Assembly: GCF_030269925.1 (NCBI RefSeq)
Contig: NC_085133.1
Span: forward strand, 4,422,001 to 4,486,000
Source of the DNA: Bombyx mori
Taxonomy: Eukaryota > Arthropoda > Insecta > Lepidoptera > Bombycidae
DNA length: 64,000 bases
Direction of reading: 5' to 3'
A model generated the notes under the pieces. It worked only from the letters and a program-made list of their open reading frames with translations. It was not told the origin of the DNA and did not search any database. The translations under genes were made by a program, and so were the position numbers. This document shows positions 11,141 through 22,523 of the stretch, piece after piece; position 1 is the stretch's first letter, and the number at the start of each line of letters is the position of its first letter.

Positions 11141-11241
11141 TAACATATAACCAAATGAATAATCGAAGCCGCCCGGGAGACTAATCAGTTTCAAATGGAT
11201 AATTTCAAAATCATTAATTTGAATTTATAACATAAATTCTT

Positions 11242-11242
<1 letters not shown>

Positions 11243-11281
<39 letters not shown>

Positions 11282-11345
11282 ATACACTTTATTGGACACC
11301 AAAACACAATTTACATTCATAAAACAATCAAAAAAAGCAGATACC
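11243..11345 (-). mobile_element. LINE 3' tail with (GA)n microsatellite
   Basis: A GA/CT run (11243-11281) is followed by AATACACTTTATTGGACACC and ACACAATTTACATT. On the minus strand this reads as an AATAAA-containing 3' end followed by a (TC)n tail. The same junction recurs at 43704-43837. Confidence 0.65.
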
Positions 11346-12660
11346 ATACAAGAGATGTAATACCAAGTTTTTTAAATCCATTAAAATATTTTTAACATTT
11401 CCAATACTTTACAGTTTTTTTTGCAGTCTGTGACCACAAAAACTAAATCTTAAAAGTAGGTTCAATGATGTCTACGCCTCTTGAGAACCAAAGGATATAC
11501 ATACTACATATAGCCTTAATTTCATTGATATAATGGTTACTCTACTCTTGAAACCCTTAAACTGAAACCGGACTTATTAATGCTGATATAAATAGTTCTG
11601 TTGTAGGATCTTCGTTTCTTTTTTCACTGTAGACAGCAGATTATCCCATGAACCAGATAAAAGTGAATGCATTGTCTCATTACAATGTACCACTTCACTG
11701 TTCAAAACAAAATGCTTGATTGTTTAGCCGTAAATACAAGCACTTTAACTTTTCTCGTCATACATCTACTTTTAAATATTTTAGGTGACTTTCAGGATTT
11801 GAAAGCTTTTACTTAACATACTCATTGCATTTTCACAAGAATTATGGATTTAATAATCGAAGGAATAAAGTCTAATGGAAATTTATACGTTTGAGAATTG
11901 GATCTCCGAAGATGCTCTTGTCTCAAAATTAGAGGTACGTTTCTCAGATATATTTGAATTGAAATTTAAATTTTGATTTGAATTATCGTGCAAGTTCAGA
12001 AGTAACATTGTTTGTGAAAAATCTTGTACTATTATTTTTTGTTCTGAGTGCATATTTTAAATCAATAATTCAGTCAGTTTCTCTATCTCTTAGAAAATTT
12101 TAAAGGTAAAAATTGACGAACTATTCGTCAGAGCTCTGATAGTTGCAAAATATTCAACCGTACATAAAATAGACCAGTGATTTTTGCTGTTATTTAAAAA
12201 CGGCATCAAATTACTTATAGAGACCTTTTTTTTTCGTCTCTGGTACGTAAGACCATATGACATATTTATTATAAAAACATGCGTTCACAATTCATCGTAT
12301 AAATGCTGTTCTAATACAATTAAAATTTTAACTTCATCCATTCAGTAATCAGTCATAAAAACACCTTTAGAGTATGGCGCTGGATGAATGAACAGAAACA
12401 ATAACTGATATTACCCGAAACTAAAATGTAACGACCTCATTACTAAAGGGAAGACAAATAGGAATGGAACGTGGAACGTGACTCCTCGGTGCGAAAAAAA
12501 ACTGTACCGAAAATATAATGAGGAAACTTTCCCAATTATAATAGTTTGATGAGAAAAACTGTACAACAAAGTTACTTGTGCCAATTTCGCCACTTAAAGC
12601 GAAAATATATCTGTAGAAAATAGCTCGGAGTAAAACAATTACGGCCAAGTTCGATATAAT
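11346..12660. other. Unassigned sequence
   Basis: AT-rich; no gene, RNA gene or repeat recognised. Confidence 0.5.
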
Positions 12661-12673
12661 ACTTAGTATTGCT

Positions 12674-12832
12674 CTACAGTACCGGTGGAGCGACAGAGTA
12701 CACAGAGAGACAGAAAGACGAAACGCTGGCAGAGAGGATGAGGAGATTCGAAAACCTGAGTGAGTGGCGCTAATCGGAAAAGGTATATGTCCAGCAGTAG
12801 CGAAGTCTGGGCTGATAATGATGATGATTGCA
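12674..12832 (+). mobile_element. RTE/LINE-like 3' tail ending in (GAT)n
   Basis: Ends TATGTCCAGCAGTAGCG then GGGCTGATAATGATGATGAT. The same terminal block TATGTCCAGCAGTGGGC plus GGCTGATGATGATG is at 36824-36892. Open frames on the opposite strand (up to 156 codons) are antisense shadows with no domain. Confidence 0.65.
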
Positions 12833-13212
12833 TTTCCATTGGTGTTGGTAATTGAATAAATAAAAATAAAGGGCCCGCAGTCGATAAACACCCCAAGGAT
12901 TTTCTGATGTGACCAATACTTTTTAACAAAGGAAATGAATCCACATCGGGCAACGTGCTATGAAGCTGACAGCGTCACTAGTAAGTTGACTAAAGACCGA
13001 GTGAATTATAATTCTAATAAAGATTCCTTATTTTTGGAAGATACAGTCACGAATTTGTTTTTATTTATTCTGCATTAAATATAGGAAATATATAATGATA
13101 AAATCCATTGTGTTTGTGTGTTGGAATGTTTTTTACTTAATAACCAAATCTCTACATCTAAAATGATCTACCAATTATCGATTAGAAATTTATGAATCAG
13201 ACCACCACAGAT
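12833..13212. other. Unassigned sequence
   Basis: Nothing recognised between two LINE remnants. Confidence 0.45.
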
Positions 13213-13476
13213 CACCAAGCAGACACCAATGGAGGAGATCCTTACGCGGACGTGGCATTGGATTGGTCACATATTGAGGAAGCCCGATACCCACCTATCA
13301 AAGAGAGCACTGACCTGGAAAGTGTCTGGCAAAAGGAACAGAGGCCGCCCCAGAAAAACTTGGCGTCGCTCGGTGGTGCAGGAGCTAGATGTCTTGGGAA
13401 TGACGTGGACCGATGTAAATGGAAAGATTTGATTCGAGCCCTACACCCCAGCAGAGGGTAATAGGAAAGAATGATG
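13213..13476 (+). pseudogene. C-terminal remnant of a LINE reverse transcriptase ORF
   Basis: The frame at 13229-13432 reads WHWIGHILRKPDTHLSKRAL followed by NRGRPRKTWRRSV. This is the Trp/Gly/His plus 'GRPRKTWRR' signature found at the C-terminus of many non-LTR retrotransposon endonuclease/RT proteins. Near 13430 the continuation (DLIRALHPSRG) is in the neighbouring frame, so the copy is frameshifted. A GATGATGATGA tail follows at 13470-13481. The upstream RT domain is absent: it is a dead 5'-truncated fragment. Confidence 0.75.
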
Positions 13477-13481
13477 ATGAT

Positions 13482-15282
13482 GAATTCATTAATCAGAGAT
13501 TAAAACAATAAACGTTTTATCGCGGGAAGACAACGTGTTTTATTTTATCTGAATACCAAATTTATGACATGTGAAACCGTAGAGCACAATCAGTAGCTTT
13601 ATATTTTTAATAGATATTAAGTTAAAACATGCAGTTTACTTATATCTTACAGTTTTGTTTGGTTGGCAATCTATTTAAGGAAAGATTTAGTTGAAATTGT
13701 ACCTGTCTTATATCGACCGATAAAGTGCCCGTTGAATATTTTATATTTTAGAACGTTCCACACTTACGTTGCCGGCCCGCTTCACAATAATAAATTATGA
13801 ACTGCATGTGTCATCCACTTATTCCCACGTGTGCCGTAACACCATTTTCACACAAGACGACACCCCTGTAAAGAGCTTTCCCGCGTTAGTTAAAAACTAA
13901 ATTAATTCAAATATGGCCGACGTGCGGGATTTAACCGCCACAATTTGTATTACGAGCACAAATTGAATTTAGAACTAGTGAGAGACACGGAAGATAACCT
14001 AACTTAATTTTCCGCATGAATAAATCCAAAGTTGCCAGTATTCCCAGTCAAGGAAGGTCGAGAATCGAATACTTTTTTATTTTACTACGACGAAAGGGAT
14101 TGTGCAATTGCTTGATTGTTAAGAAAAACACATGGGGCCACGGTGCTGGGGTTGTTAATGCAATTAATATCAATTTGTTTCAAAAGGGGACTCTTATATT
14201 GAATGAAACAAAAAGTAAATCTAAAAGCCTTGCTGCGTAACAAAAGAACACTCGCACCTTCATTTTAGATATTTTTCTGTCAAACAGCCTTTATTTGAAA
14301 CGACATTAACGAATAAATAATTAGCATATGTTTATAAACAGGCTAGAAAGAAAATATTGAACAGAAGCGAGAGGGAGAAATCTAATTATTTTCGCCGCCA
14401 TGACAGCGGGCTTCCCGCGCTTTCGTCGAGACCAAAATGGCGTACGAATGGAACTGGAGTTGTCAACAGTACTGATATTATGAAGCGCGGACACGACCGC
14501 CGACACAAACTAAGCCTTCGCAGCCTTTTCTTATTTATATTTACGCGAGAAATGTTGAGGCTGGCGGAAATTATTTTTTCAAACGAATTTTTTTTCTTCC
14601 TTAATTATTGTTTGGTTGTAAAATGTCAGATTTTAGACATCTGGTATTTACGTATCACAAAACGACTTGCTTTTTTTGTACGCTTCATTTTAAACTCAAA
14701 TACTATCCCTTTTTTTTTTTAGTGAGATGCTACTGACTTTAAGACATTAAATTTGGTCGTAATTCAAATTCTAAACCTAAATTTCCAAACGACTTCATAC
14801 CTTCGATTGTTAAGCCAATAATTCTTCTGAAACTGCAATGAGTAGATTAAGCAAACACAGACCGCTTTGAAATCCCGAAAGTCATCGAAAACATTAATAT
14901 GTATGAGTTGAAACGATTGTTTATTGCCTAAAACTTTATAAGGCAAGTGTATTGCCTGATAATAGAAAAAGTTTCTGCGTTCTGTTTATTCTGAAGGTAT
15001 TTGAGTGATTGCTTTCTCGAAGTTTCTTTATACGTGTGTGATTTAGTATGTTTTGTATTGCTGCAGAATGTTGACTTTGTTTCGTTATATTTCGGTTTTC
15101 GTATACGTATTTTATTATTATGTTCGTTTTATGACACGAGTTTTCGTTTGAAAGCGTTCGGACTTTTTGATTGAAACTTCTGTAGAACGTTCTAGACGTA
15201 AACGTTTTTGACGTTGGCGGTGTTGTAGCGTATTGTAAGTCCGCATAGTTGGGTACAATCCTGCGTATTACTGTCGCAAATA
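13482..15282. other. Unassigned sequence
   Basis: About 1.8 kb without supported genes. A somewhat GC-richer patch at 14390-14530 contains CCAAAATGGCG. Frames of up to 121 codons lack motifs and use low-complexity Phe/Leu-rich codons. Confidence 0.5.
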
Positions 15283-15649
15283 TTGTACACTATTATGATT
15301 GTATTTTATACTTCTATAATCACAAATTTCGCCAAGGGTACACTATAAAAAAATATTAATAAAGACAAACAATATTTAATCTATTCTCAATTTGACCACA
15401 AACGTCAAGAACAAAAGTTTGACAATAAATAGTATGCATGCGTGTGTGCGTCAAATACACGGTATGTAGTGTGTGTAATGTTTTCTTTATTGATTTCATG
15501 TACCTTTTATGCATTATTTAAAAAAAATATTAGCATTGTGCACTTCTGCTCTATATTCTCTATAAGTGTGGAAAATTTCATACTCCTCCGTCCGCGCAAT
15601 TTACGTAAAAAGGGATACAAAGTTTTTGCTTCACGTATTAATATATAGA
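15283..15649 (-). mobile_element. Helitron family E copy, 3'-truncated
   Basis: Near-duplicate of 22161-22523, with a few indels and substitutions over about 365 bp. The minus-strand 5' end is TCTATATATTAATACGTG with A outside it (T at plus 15650). The 3' portion seen in the other copy (22107-22160, with hairpin and CTAG) is missing. Short frames inside it are unlikely to be expressed. Confidence 0.75.
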
Positions 15650-17409
15650 TTATTAATGTGTTGCCTATAGGTATGTAATCAATAGCCGCTGACTTCATTA
15701 ATTTTTCGCATGTGACCTTTTGTAGCGCACATGGTAAATAAACTTTCAGCACAACGTTTGATTGATTTGTGAATCGAAATTAATTTTGAAAAGTTTGCCC
15801 GATTACCGAATTTCAATCGCAACTAATAATAGCTAAAGATTTGTACGTTTTTTTTTGTATATTGATTTATTACTCTTTTGTTTTTATCAACTTTTAAAAG
15901 TATATATTTCCAAGTATTTTATTTATCCCATTAAAGTTCGTCAGTGCGTTCGGACTAAAGAAGAAACAAACCGGTTGCTACAATGTTGATAAGATGGTGC
16001 TATAATTATTTGTATGCCTAATTAGATATGGATAAGTCCTTAAATTCCATATATTTCACAGTTTTCGTGGCTACAGACGAATAACGAATGTTCTCGCACT
16101 AACTACCGTCAAATAATACATTTAATATTTTTCATAGAATTTTTTTTATTTTTATAATTATACAAAATTATTTTTCATAAACAAGACAGATAAATGAACG
16201 AACTTATTGTTATAGATTATGTTGCAGCTAACTTATGCAGAGCAGTTTTTTTCGACCCCTAGAACAGAAGCTTTTTAGGAACAATCAACAGCACAATCTA
16301 ACTAAAGGTACATGATTAATCAAAATCACAATGCTACACGAGCCACCCTAAGGGAGTGCTACCCTTGTAATTAGCACCACGGTGTAAACGCATTACGCGG
16401 GATGCACCATTAACGACCCCCAGCCTTGAATCAAACCGTAATGTAGCTTTGAAGGTAAAAGTACTTTTTAAAACGATTTTCGAGGACTGCGCGCGACGTA
16501 ACAGCTTTTGTTCTTTGGATTTTTGTTTACCGAAAAAAAAAAGTAGAATACCCTCGATTGTGTATATACAGGGTTTTTTTTTTAATTTTTCGCGAAACTA
16601 CGTGATTACGACTACTGATTGTTGTAACTATAGGTTATACGACAGAATTGAAAAAATGACATTCTAAAATTATTATGATTATTTTTAGATTATTGTGAAT
16701 CCAACTCCATGTTATTTACAATTCTTATAGTAATTTGATTTTAAAATTCCTGCCAAATGGTCCAGACAGGTCGACAAGACAAGGACTTGCTTTTTCGATG
16801 TAAACCTATGTTTGACTGGCACAAGTCAAACTTGGAAGGACGCGATTATCTATTCTTATGCATTATTTTGTTAGTTAAAGTATCCATTATGCACGAAATC
16901 TGCGGAGTTACGATGTACATGAAGATTAGACCAAAGTAATCATAATATTATTCTATTATATAGTCATCGGTCACTGATACGCCGGTAAAGTTTTAAGATA
17001 ACTGGAAGGCTTGAAGTTCGTGACAATAACTTTGAAAGATACCGTTACATAAATAGATGGATATAGATAAAGCTATTCAGTTTTTAAATATATAACGTAG
17101 TAATATTGTTCATATTAAAATTTATATATTGAAAATTATATTATTTTTTCACCGATAAGTACATGGCGGTTAATTCCTTTCCTGAAATGATTCTTATCCA
17201 CCTGATGGAAAAGATGTGAATGGAATGGCAGAGTAAAAAACCTAAACATTAGTCTAAAGATGTATTGATTTCAAATCCACCCGTATTCTAGTTAAATCCA
17301 CTACATTCATAATTCGTGCGGCACACTAGTGTATGTTGGGTCTGGCAATTTTGGATAAATAGTAACACATTCTCAGCCCGTGCCTTTGCATGGCCCTTTA
17401 AATCATTTA
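15650..17409. other. Unassigned sequence
   Basis: No gene, tRNA or named repeat found. AT-rich with short frames only. Confidence 0.5.
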
Positions 17410-17699
17410 TCTATATATATAAAAATGAATTGCTGTTCGTTAGTCTCACTAAAACTCGAGAACGGCTGGACCGATCTGGCTAATTTTGGTCTTGAATTAT
17501 TTGTGGAAGTCCACAGAAGGTTTAAAAGGTAGATAAATATGAAAATGCTCAGAAATTAATCAAAATAACAGTTTTGTTTTTCCTTTGACGTGTCCCCCGT
17601 CGGACGGATTCTTTTGGTTTGTTTTAAATTTATTTTATACAAAAGTTTAGGTCTTTTATTTATCGATTGAGGCACTACGAAGTCTGCCGGGTCAGCTAG
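17410..17699 (+). mobile_element. Helitron, family A (290 bp)
   Basis: Flanked by A (17409) and T (17700), starts TCTATATATATAAAAATGAA and ends GCCGGGTCAGCTAG. TC...CTAG ends with A|T insertion and no duplication are Helitron hallmarks. It is non-autonomous, with no Rep/helicase coding. Relatives: 19638-19847 (-), 21015-21315, 39532-39795, 61384-61563 and 61935-62227. Confidence 0.85.
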
Positions 17700-17984
17700 T
17701 TTATGATAACTAAAACCAGGCATATCTCGGTAAAATGGTTCTCGTTGGTTCGTAGTCGCTTAAAAAGGATGTCACGTGTGCGTGGAAGAGAAGGAAACGG
17801 AAGGAAATGGATGTGTTTGAACTAAGAAACGAGCGGAGTCATATGAGAGCGAATTGAAATGAGTTTTCATTTTAGAATATTATTTAACCGCAAATTACTA
17901 TTTTATGTGTCATTCGTTGTCTTCCTAATCCTCTATCATAAAATGGGTTTGATTAACATTGAAATCGTGTACATTTATTATGTA

Positions 17985-18416
17985 CTAGCGGCCTCCTCCG
18001 GCTCCGTTCGGGTCTTTAACAAAAATTTCAACGATATTTAACGTTGTTTTATTTTTTTAAATAAAAGAACACTTATTGCGGCATAACTATAATAGTTAGA
18101 CATATGCTATCGCGACACTTTTTGTAAATAATAATGTGTTCTACAAAGTCGTAGTACATTATTTTATTCTATCATCAATAGTTTTCGCAACGCACGCGGC
18201 GTAAAGAATATTTTAGGTAATTTTTTTACACCTTGGGTTACATTATTGGAATTTTAGTAAGGATCCCTAATTTTTTTCAAAAAAGATTATAGCCTATGTC
18301 ACTCGGGAATAGCATAGTTTCCAAACAGTGAAAGAATTTTTCAAATCGGCTCAGCAGTTTCGAAGCCTATTCAATACAAACAAACAAATCTTTCCTCTTT
18401 ATAATATTAGTATAGA
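17985..18416 (-). mobile_element. Helitron, family B (432 bp)
   Basis: Minus-strand 5' end TCTATACTAATATTATAAAG (plus 18416 leftward) and 3' end ...GGCCGCTAG at plus 17985-17988, with A at 17984 and T at 18417 outside. The terminal words match a widespread lepidopteran non-autonomous Helitron type (from memory). No protein is encoded. Confidence 0.8.
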
Positions 18417-18687
18417 TGTATAGATTATTTATAATCCTACATATTTCTACCACATTCCGATTTGAAGACCCAGACGTTAGATAAATACAATGGAGACTTC
18501 GATTTTTTTTTTTTTAACATAGATGATGGCGTTCGTTATGTTGTCCATGGACTCTACTGTATATTGAGCCACCAGATAACTCTGGGTCAAGCATTAGTAA
18601 ATTATAACGTTGAATGTAATGTTATTTACGACTTTCTACTTATCGATTACATACATACAATGACCGTGACCATGAACTCGGTACAAT
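18417..18687. other. Unassigned sequence
   Basis: Short unassigned gap between a Helitron and a LINE tail. Confidence 0.4.
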
Positions 18688-18836
18688 TTTTTTTTATTGC
18701 CCTTGTAGGCAGACGAGCATACGGCCCACCTCATGCTGAGTGGTTACCGTCGCCCATGGACTTCAGCAACGCCAGGGGCAGAGCCAAGCCGCTGCCTACC
18801 GCTTAATACTCTCGACAAGCCTCTTTTTGAAGAAGG
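18688..18836 (-). mobile_element. LINE 3' tail, family 'GTAGGCAGACGAGC'
   Basis: Plus strand TTTTTTTTATTGCCCTTGTA through GCAGAGCCAAGCCGCTGCCT to GAAGAAGGATAA. It is about 50 bp shorter at the sense 5' side than 258-455. Confidence 0.75.
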
Positions 18837-19427
18837 ATAATACATGATAGGGGAATAACAAAATATGAATTTAAGAAAAGAAAAGAGAATTTAATAACAT
18901 TTAGAAAAGCTTTCAGTGCCAGCAATTTTACTCCATTTCAGGACTTTTCTCAACCAGGACTTGTTCCACGATCTACTTTATCTGCTCTTGGGGAGTACTC
19001 TGATCAAAAAATAGGCGTAACAAAACAATGGAACTAAAAATGCTTTTCGAAAATAATTTACGTTAATTTTTATGGAGCACCATTTTTCTTTTCTCAATCT
19101 CAAAACTTGAATCTCTAAGCTTTTTTATAACATTACAATACAATTTAAACGTCAAAAGATTAAAATAATCTCCCCCGGAATCTCTAGTTATAGTGTTTTC
19201 GTTTGATACTCAGAAACTTCTGGATAATTCTAAAGTTTTCAGTTACAACGAGATTGTCGTGGCCCGTCTCAGAAAGCGAAGACAATTATGTTATATACAA
19301 AAAAATATTACGAATTATTACCGTTTTGGTTTGTCTGCACAAATAACGCATCGCAATCAAGTGTCAATTTTTTCTACTGAGAAAAATCGATGCCTCAGGT
19401 GAAGTGTCTTCGCGGATTTATATCGGA
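18837..19427. other. Unassigned sequence
   Basis: Nothing recognised; AT-rich. Confidence 0.5.
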
Positions 19428-19637
19428 CTAGTGCAAACGTTGTTTTGCCATATAAATTATTTATAGGAAAGATAAATAGCCTAGATAACGACTGCAGCGC
19501 CATCTGCCGGGCTGATTTGTAAATCTAAATCATTCTCGAATCCACCTGAAGGTACACAGAAAATTTCATTAAAATCGGTCCAGCCGTTTAGGAGGAGTTC
19601 AATGACAAACTCACGCACAGAAGAAATATATATAGAC
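19428..19637 (-). mobile_element. Helitron, family C (210 bp)
   Basis: Minus-strand 5' end TCTATATATATTTCTTCTGT at plus 19637; 3' end CTAG at plus 19428-19431 with A at 19427 outside. The plus strand contains GCGCCATCTGCCGGGCTG and AATCGGTCCAGCCGTTTAGG. Its 5' TC directly abuts the CTAG 3' end of the next Helitron. Confidence 0.75.
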
Positions 19638-19847
19638 TAGCTGACCCGGCAGACTTCGTAGTGCCTCAATCGATAAATAAAAGACCTAAACTTTATTTAA
19701 TTCCGAGTATTTTTATATTTATTTGCCTTTTAAACCTTCTCTGGACTTCCACAAATAATTCAAGACCAAAATTAGCCAAATCGGTCCAGCCGTTCTCGAG
19801 TTTTAGCGAGACTAACGAACAGCAATTCATTTTTATATATATACAGA
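19638..19847 (-). mobile_element. Helitron, family A, internally deleted
   Basis: Reverse-orientation family A: plus strand starts CTAGCTGACCCGGCAGACTT and ends in ...CATTTTTATATATATACAGA with T at 19848. It is 210 bp against about 290 bp for 17410-17699; the section around the CCCCCGTCGGACGG block is missing. Confidence 0.85.
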
Positions 19848-20232
19848 TAACCACTAGCTCAACATTAGGCGTATCACCATTGTAATCAACTATATAACCC
19901 CGAAAATTAATACCGAAACAGTAACCGTTGTAAATTAGAGCCAAATTAAGCCGTGTCATTTTATAGTGCTCGATTAAACTCATTAATAAACTCGGAAAAG
20001 TCTATTCGGTTGATCGTGGGGGAGATGTACGTTAATGCAATGCATTCACTACTAATTATGGGGTGTGGTTTTGGGGCTTCTGTTCTATTGTGGTGTTTGT
20101 GATTCGAGAATTCGGCGAGCCTTACTCGGTTTGTTGAGGCGTTGCGAAATCACTGGCCGAAGCTATTTGGTGTTGTTCTTTTGACAAATGTGTTTCGTGG
20201 ACATAGAATCTTCAGGACACGTTTGGAAAGAG
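19848..20232. other. Unassigned sequence
   Basis: No feature recognised. Confidence 0.45.
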
Positions 20233-20681
20233 CTTTTTTTTTCTTTTTTTTTATTGCTTAGATGGGTGGACGAGCTCACAGCCCACCTGGTGTTAAGTGG
20301 TTACTGAAACCCATAGACATCTACAACGTAAATGCGCCACACACCTTGAGATATAAGTTCTAAGGTCTCAAGTATAGTTACAACGGCTGCCCCGCCCTTC
20401 AAACCGAAACGCATTACTCCTTCACGGCAGAAATAGGCGGGGTGGTGGTACCTACACGCTCGGACTCACAAGAGGTCCTACCACCAGTGATTGCGCAAAT
20501 TATAATTTTGCGGGTTTGATTTTTATTGCACGACGTTATTCCTTCACCGTGGAAGTCAATCGTGAACATTTGTTAAGTACGTATTTCGTAAGAAAAATTA
20601 GTACCCGCCTGCGGGATTCGAACACCGGTGCATCGCTACATGCGAATGCACCGGACGTCTTATCCTTTAGGCCACGACGAC
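20233..20681 (-). mobile_element. Composite SINE: tRNA-like head plus BMC1-like module
   Basis: Sense (minus) order: 5' GTCGTCGTGGCCTAAAGG (A-box-like TGGCCTAAAGG), a hairpin with a 9-bp stem (plus 20625-20654), a B-box-like GTTCGAATCC (plus 20614-20623 region), a roughly 110-bp unique middle, then the full BMC1-like module (plus 20233-20488) with its T/A-rich tail. Pol III box spacing suggests transcription by Pol III. This is the only full composite here; the head alone is at 62399-62589 and the module alone occurs many times. Confidence 0.8.
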
Positions 20682-21014
20682 TTCAAGCCTCGATGTTATT
20701 GTATAAAGATTTTTACACGGTTTCAGACACACACTTGATACGCCGCAAAGACGACCAGTTATTGTCCAATAAGTAATAATGTATTGATTGATATTATAGA
20801 ACATGTTATTCGTACACAAATGCAAGGTATATTAGCCGCGTTTGAACCGTGGAAAGGGTGGAATCAGTAATTCCGGCTTGTAATTAAGGAAATTAGAAAA
20901 CTGACTTGAAAACGAGAGGGTACTCAGAATCTGATACGAACCGGTTAGGGTTGTGTCGTATCATTCACTATCACATATCTTAATAAATCTTTAAATTATG
21001 ATTTATTGAAATTA
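20682..21014. other. Unassigned sequence
   Basis: No feature recognised. Confidence 0.45.
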
Positions 21015-21315
21015 TCTATCTATATAATAATATATAAATACGGATTGCTGTTCGTAAGTCTCGTTAAAACTCGAGAACGGCTGGACCGATTTGGCTAATT
21101 TTGGTCTTGAATTATTTGTGGAAGTCCAGCGAAGGTTTAAAAATGTAGATAAATATGAAAATGCTCGGATTTAAATAAAAATAACAATTTTGTTTTTGCT
21201 TTGATGTGTCCCCCGTCGGACCGATTCCTTTTGTTTGTTTTATGTTGATTTCATACAAAAGTATAGGTTTTTTATTTATCGATTGAGACACTACGAAGTC
21301 TGCCGGGTCAGCTAG
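21015..21315 (+). mobile_element. Helitron, family A
   Basis: Starts at TC near 21015 (A at 21014), carries AACTCGAGAACGGCTGGACC and ends GCCGGGTCAGCTAG (CTAG 21312-21315) followed by T. The exact start is ambiguous by 4 bp because TCTATC is repeated. Confidence 0.85.
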
Positions 21316-21745
21316 TTGGTAAATACAAACGCTATGAATAAATTATATGGAGCAGTCAGATATAATGGTATTATTACACAAACTATTATAAATGCAGACA
21401 GCCGCGAAAGTTTAAAGCAATTAGTACTATCTTGGATGAAGTGTCGTTATTTTATACCAGCAAATATCTAGGCAATAGCACTGTAGCTAATTTCTCTATG
21501 TCCCATTTCGTTAAAACTAAAACTTCGAACTTGTATTAGCAGCTTTAACGGTAATAAAGCCTTGTGTTCTTAAGTTTTAGCGAATCGCAAATTTTTATTA
21601 AGTTACAACTATTTTTACGAATTAATTATTTATTTTGTAAACGGCGTTCGAATACACAACCGTTTAATTAAATTATAAAAAGAATATTCGTATGACGCAC
21701 TATACTGATTAAGTTAAAACACATCGACAGATAATATTATCAACG
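21316..21745. other. Unassigned sequence
   Basis: Nothing recognised. Confidence 0.45.
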
Positions 21746-21964
21746 TCTATACCAATATATAAATCTACAGTGGTTTTTACGGATGTTCCGTTATAACTAC
21801 TGAACCATGCATCCGACTGACTTGAAACTTGGTATCCATGTAGAAAATACATGTAGTTAATGGATAGGCATAATATTTATATGAGTGTTGGACTCCCTAA
21901 TAATAATGACAATAAATAATAATGTTAATTTTAAATGCCCAACGAAGCGGGCGAGTACGGTTAG
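21746..21964 (+). mobile_element. Helitron-like element, family D
   Basis: Starts around TCTATACCAATATATAAATC. It ends GAGTACGGTTAG then T; CTAG has become TTAG, which still fits CTRR loosely as a decayed end. A short GCCC...GGGC stem (21937-21940 with 21949-21952) lies 12 nt before the end. There is no coding capacity. Confidence 0.65.
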
Positions 21965-22106
21965 TTTTTTATATTATTCAACAAATGAAATGTCAAATTA
22001 ATCAAACAAGCGCACTCAGAGACGCTGACAGTATGCTACTGCGTACATATGAATGTTAATGCTCTCTTTTAATCATTCGTTTATTACAATAACATATTAA
22101 GACGAA

Positions 22107-22523
22107 CTAGAGGTCCCGCAGTAGTCGAAATTCGACTATAAATTAATTGGAATTGTAAGTTTGTACACTATTATGATTGTATTTTATACTTCTATAATCA
22201 CAAATTTCGCCAAGGCTACACTATAAAAAAATATTAACAAAGACAAACAATATTTAATCTATTCTCATTTGACAACAGACGTCAAGAATAAAAGTTTGAC
22301 AATAAATAGTATGCATGCGTGTGTGCGTCAAATACATGGTATGTGTGTGTAATGTTTTCTTTATTGATTTAATGTATCTTTTATGCATTATTTTTAAAAA
22401 ATATTAGCATTGTGCACTTCTTCTCTATATTCTCTATAAGTGTGGAAAATTTCATACTCCTCCGTCCGCGCAATTTTCGTAAAAAGGGATACAAAGTTTT
22501 TGCTTCACGTATTAATATATAGA
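22107..22523 (-). mobile_element. Helitron, family E, complete (417 bp)
   Basis: Minus strand begins TCTATATATTAATACGTG (plus 22523, T at 22524 outside) and ends CTAG at plus 22107-22110 with A at 22106. A 7-bp perfect hairpin (TAGTCGA / TCGACTA, plus 22122-22138, loop AAT) lies 11 nt from the CTAG end, as expected for Helitron termination. The body is nearly duplicated at 15283-15649. Confidence 0.8.

Noticed and set aside
12421..12891. 156-codon minus-strand open frame
   Set aside because: Low-complexity Ile/Ser-rich product, antisense to a LINE 3' tail ending in GATGATGAT; no motif.
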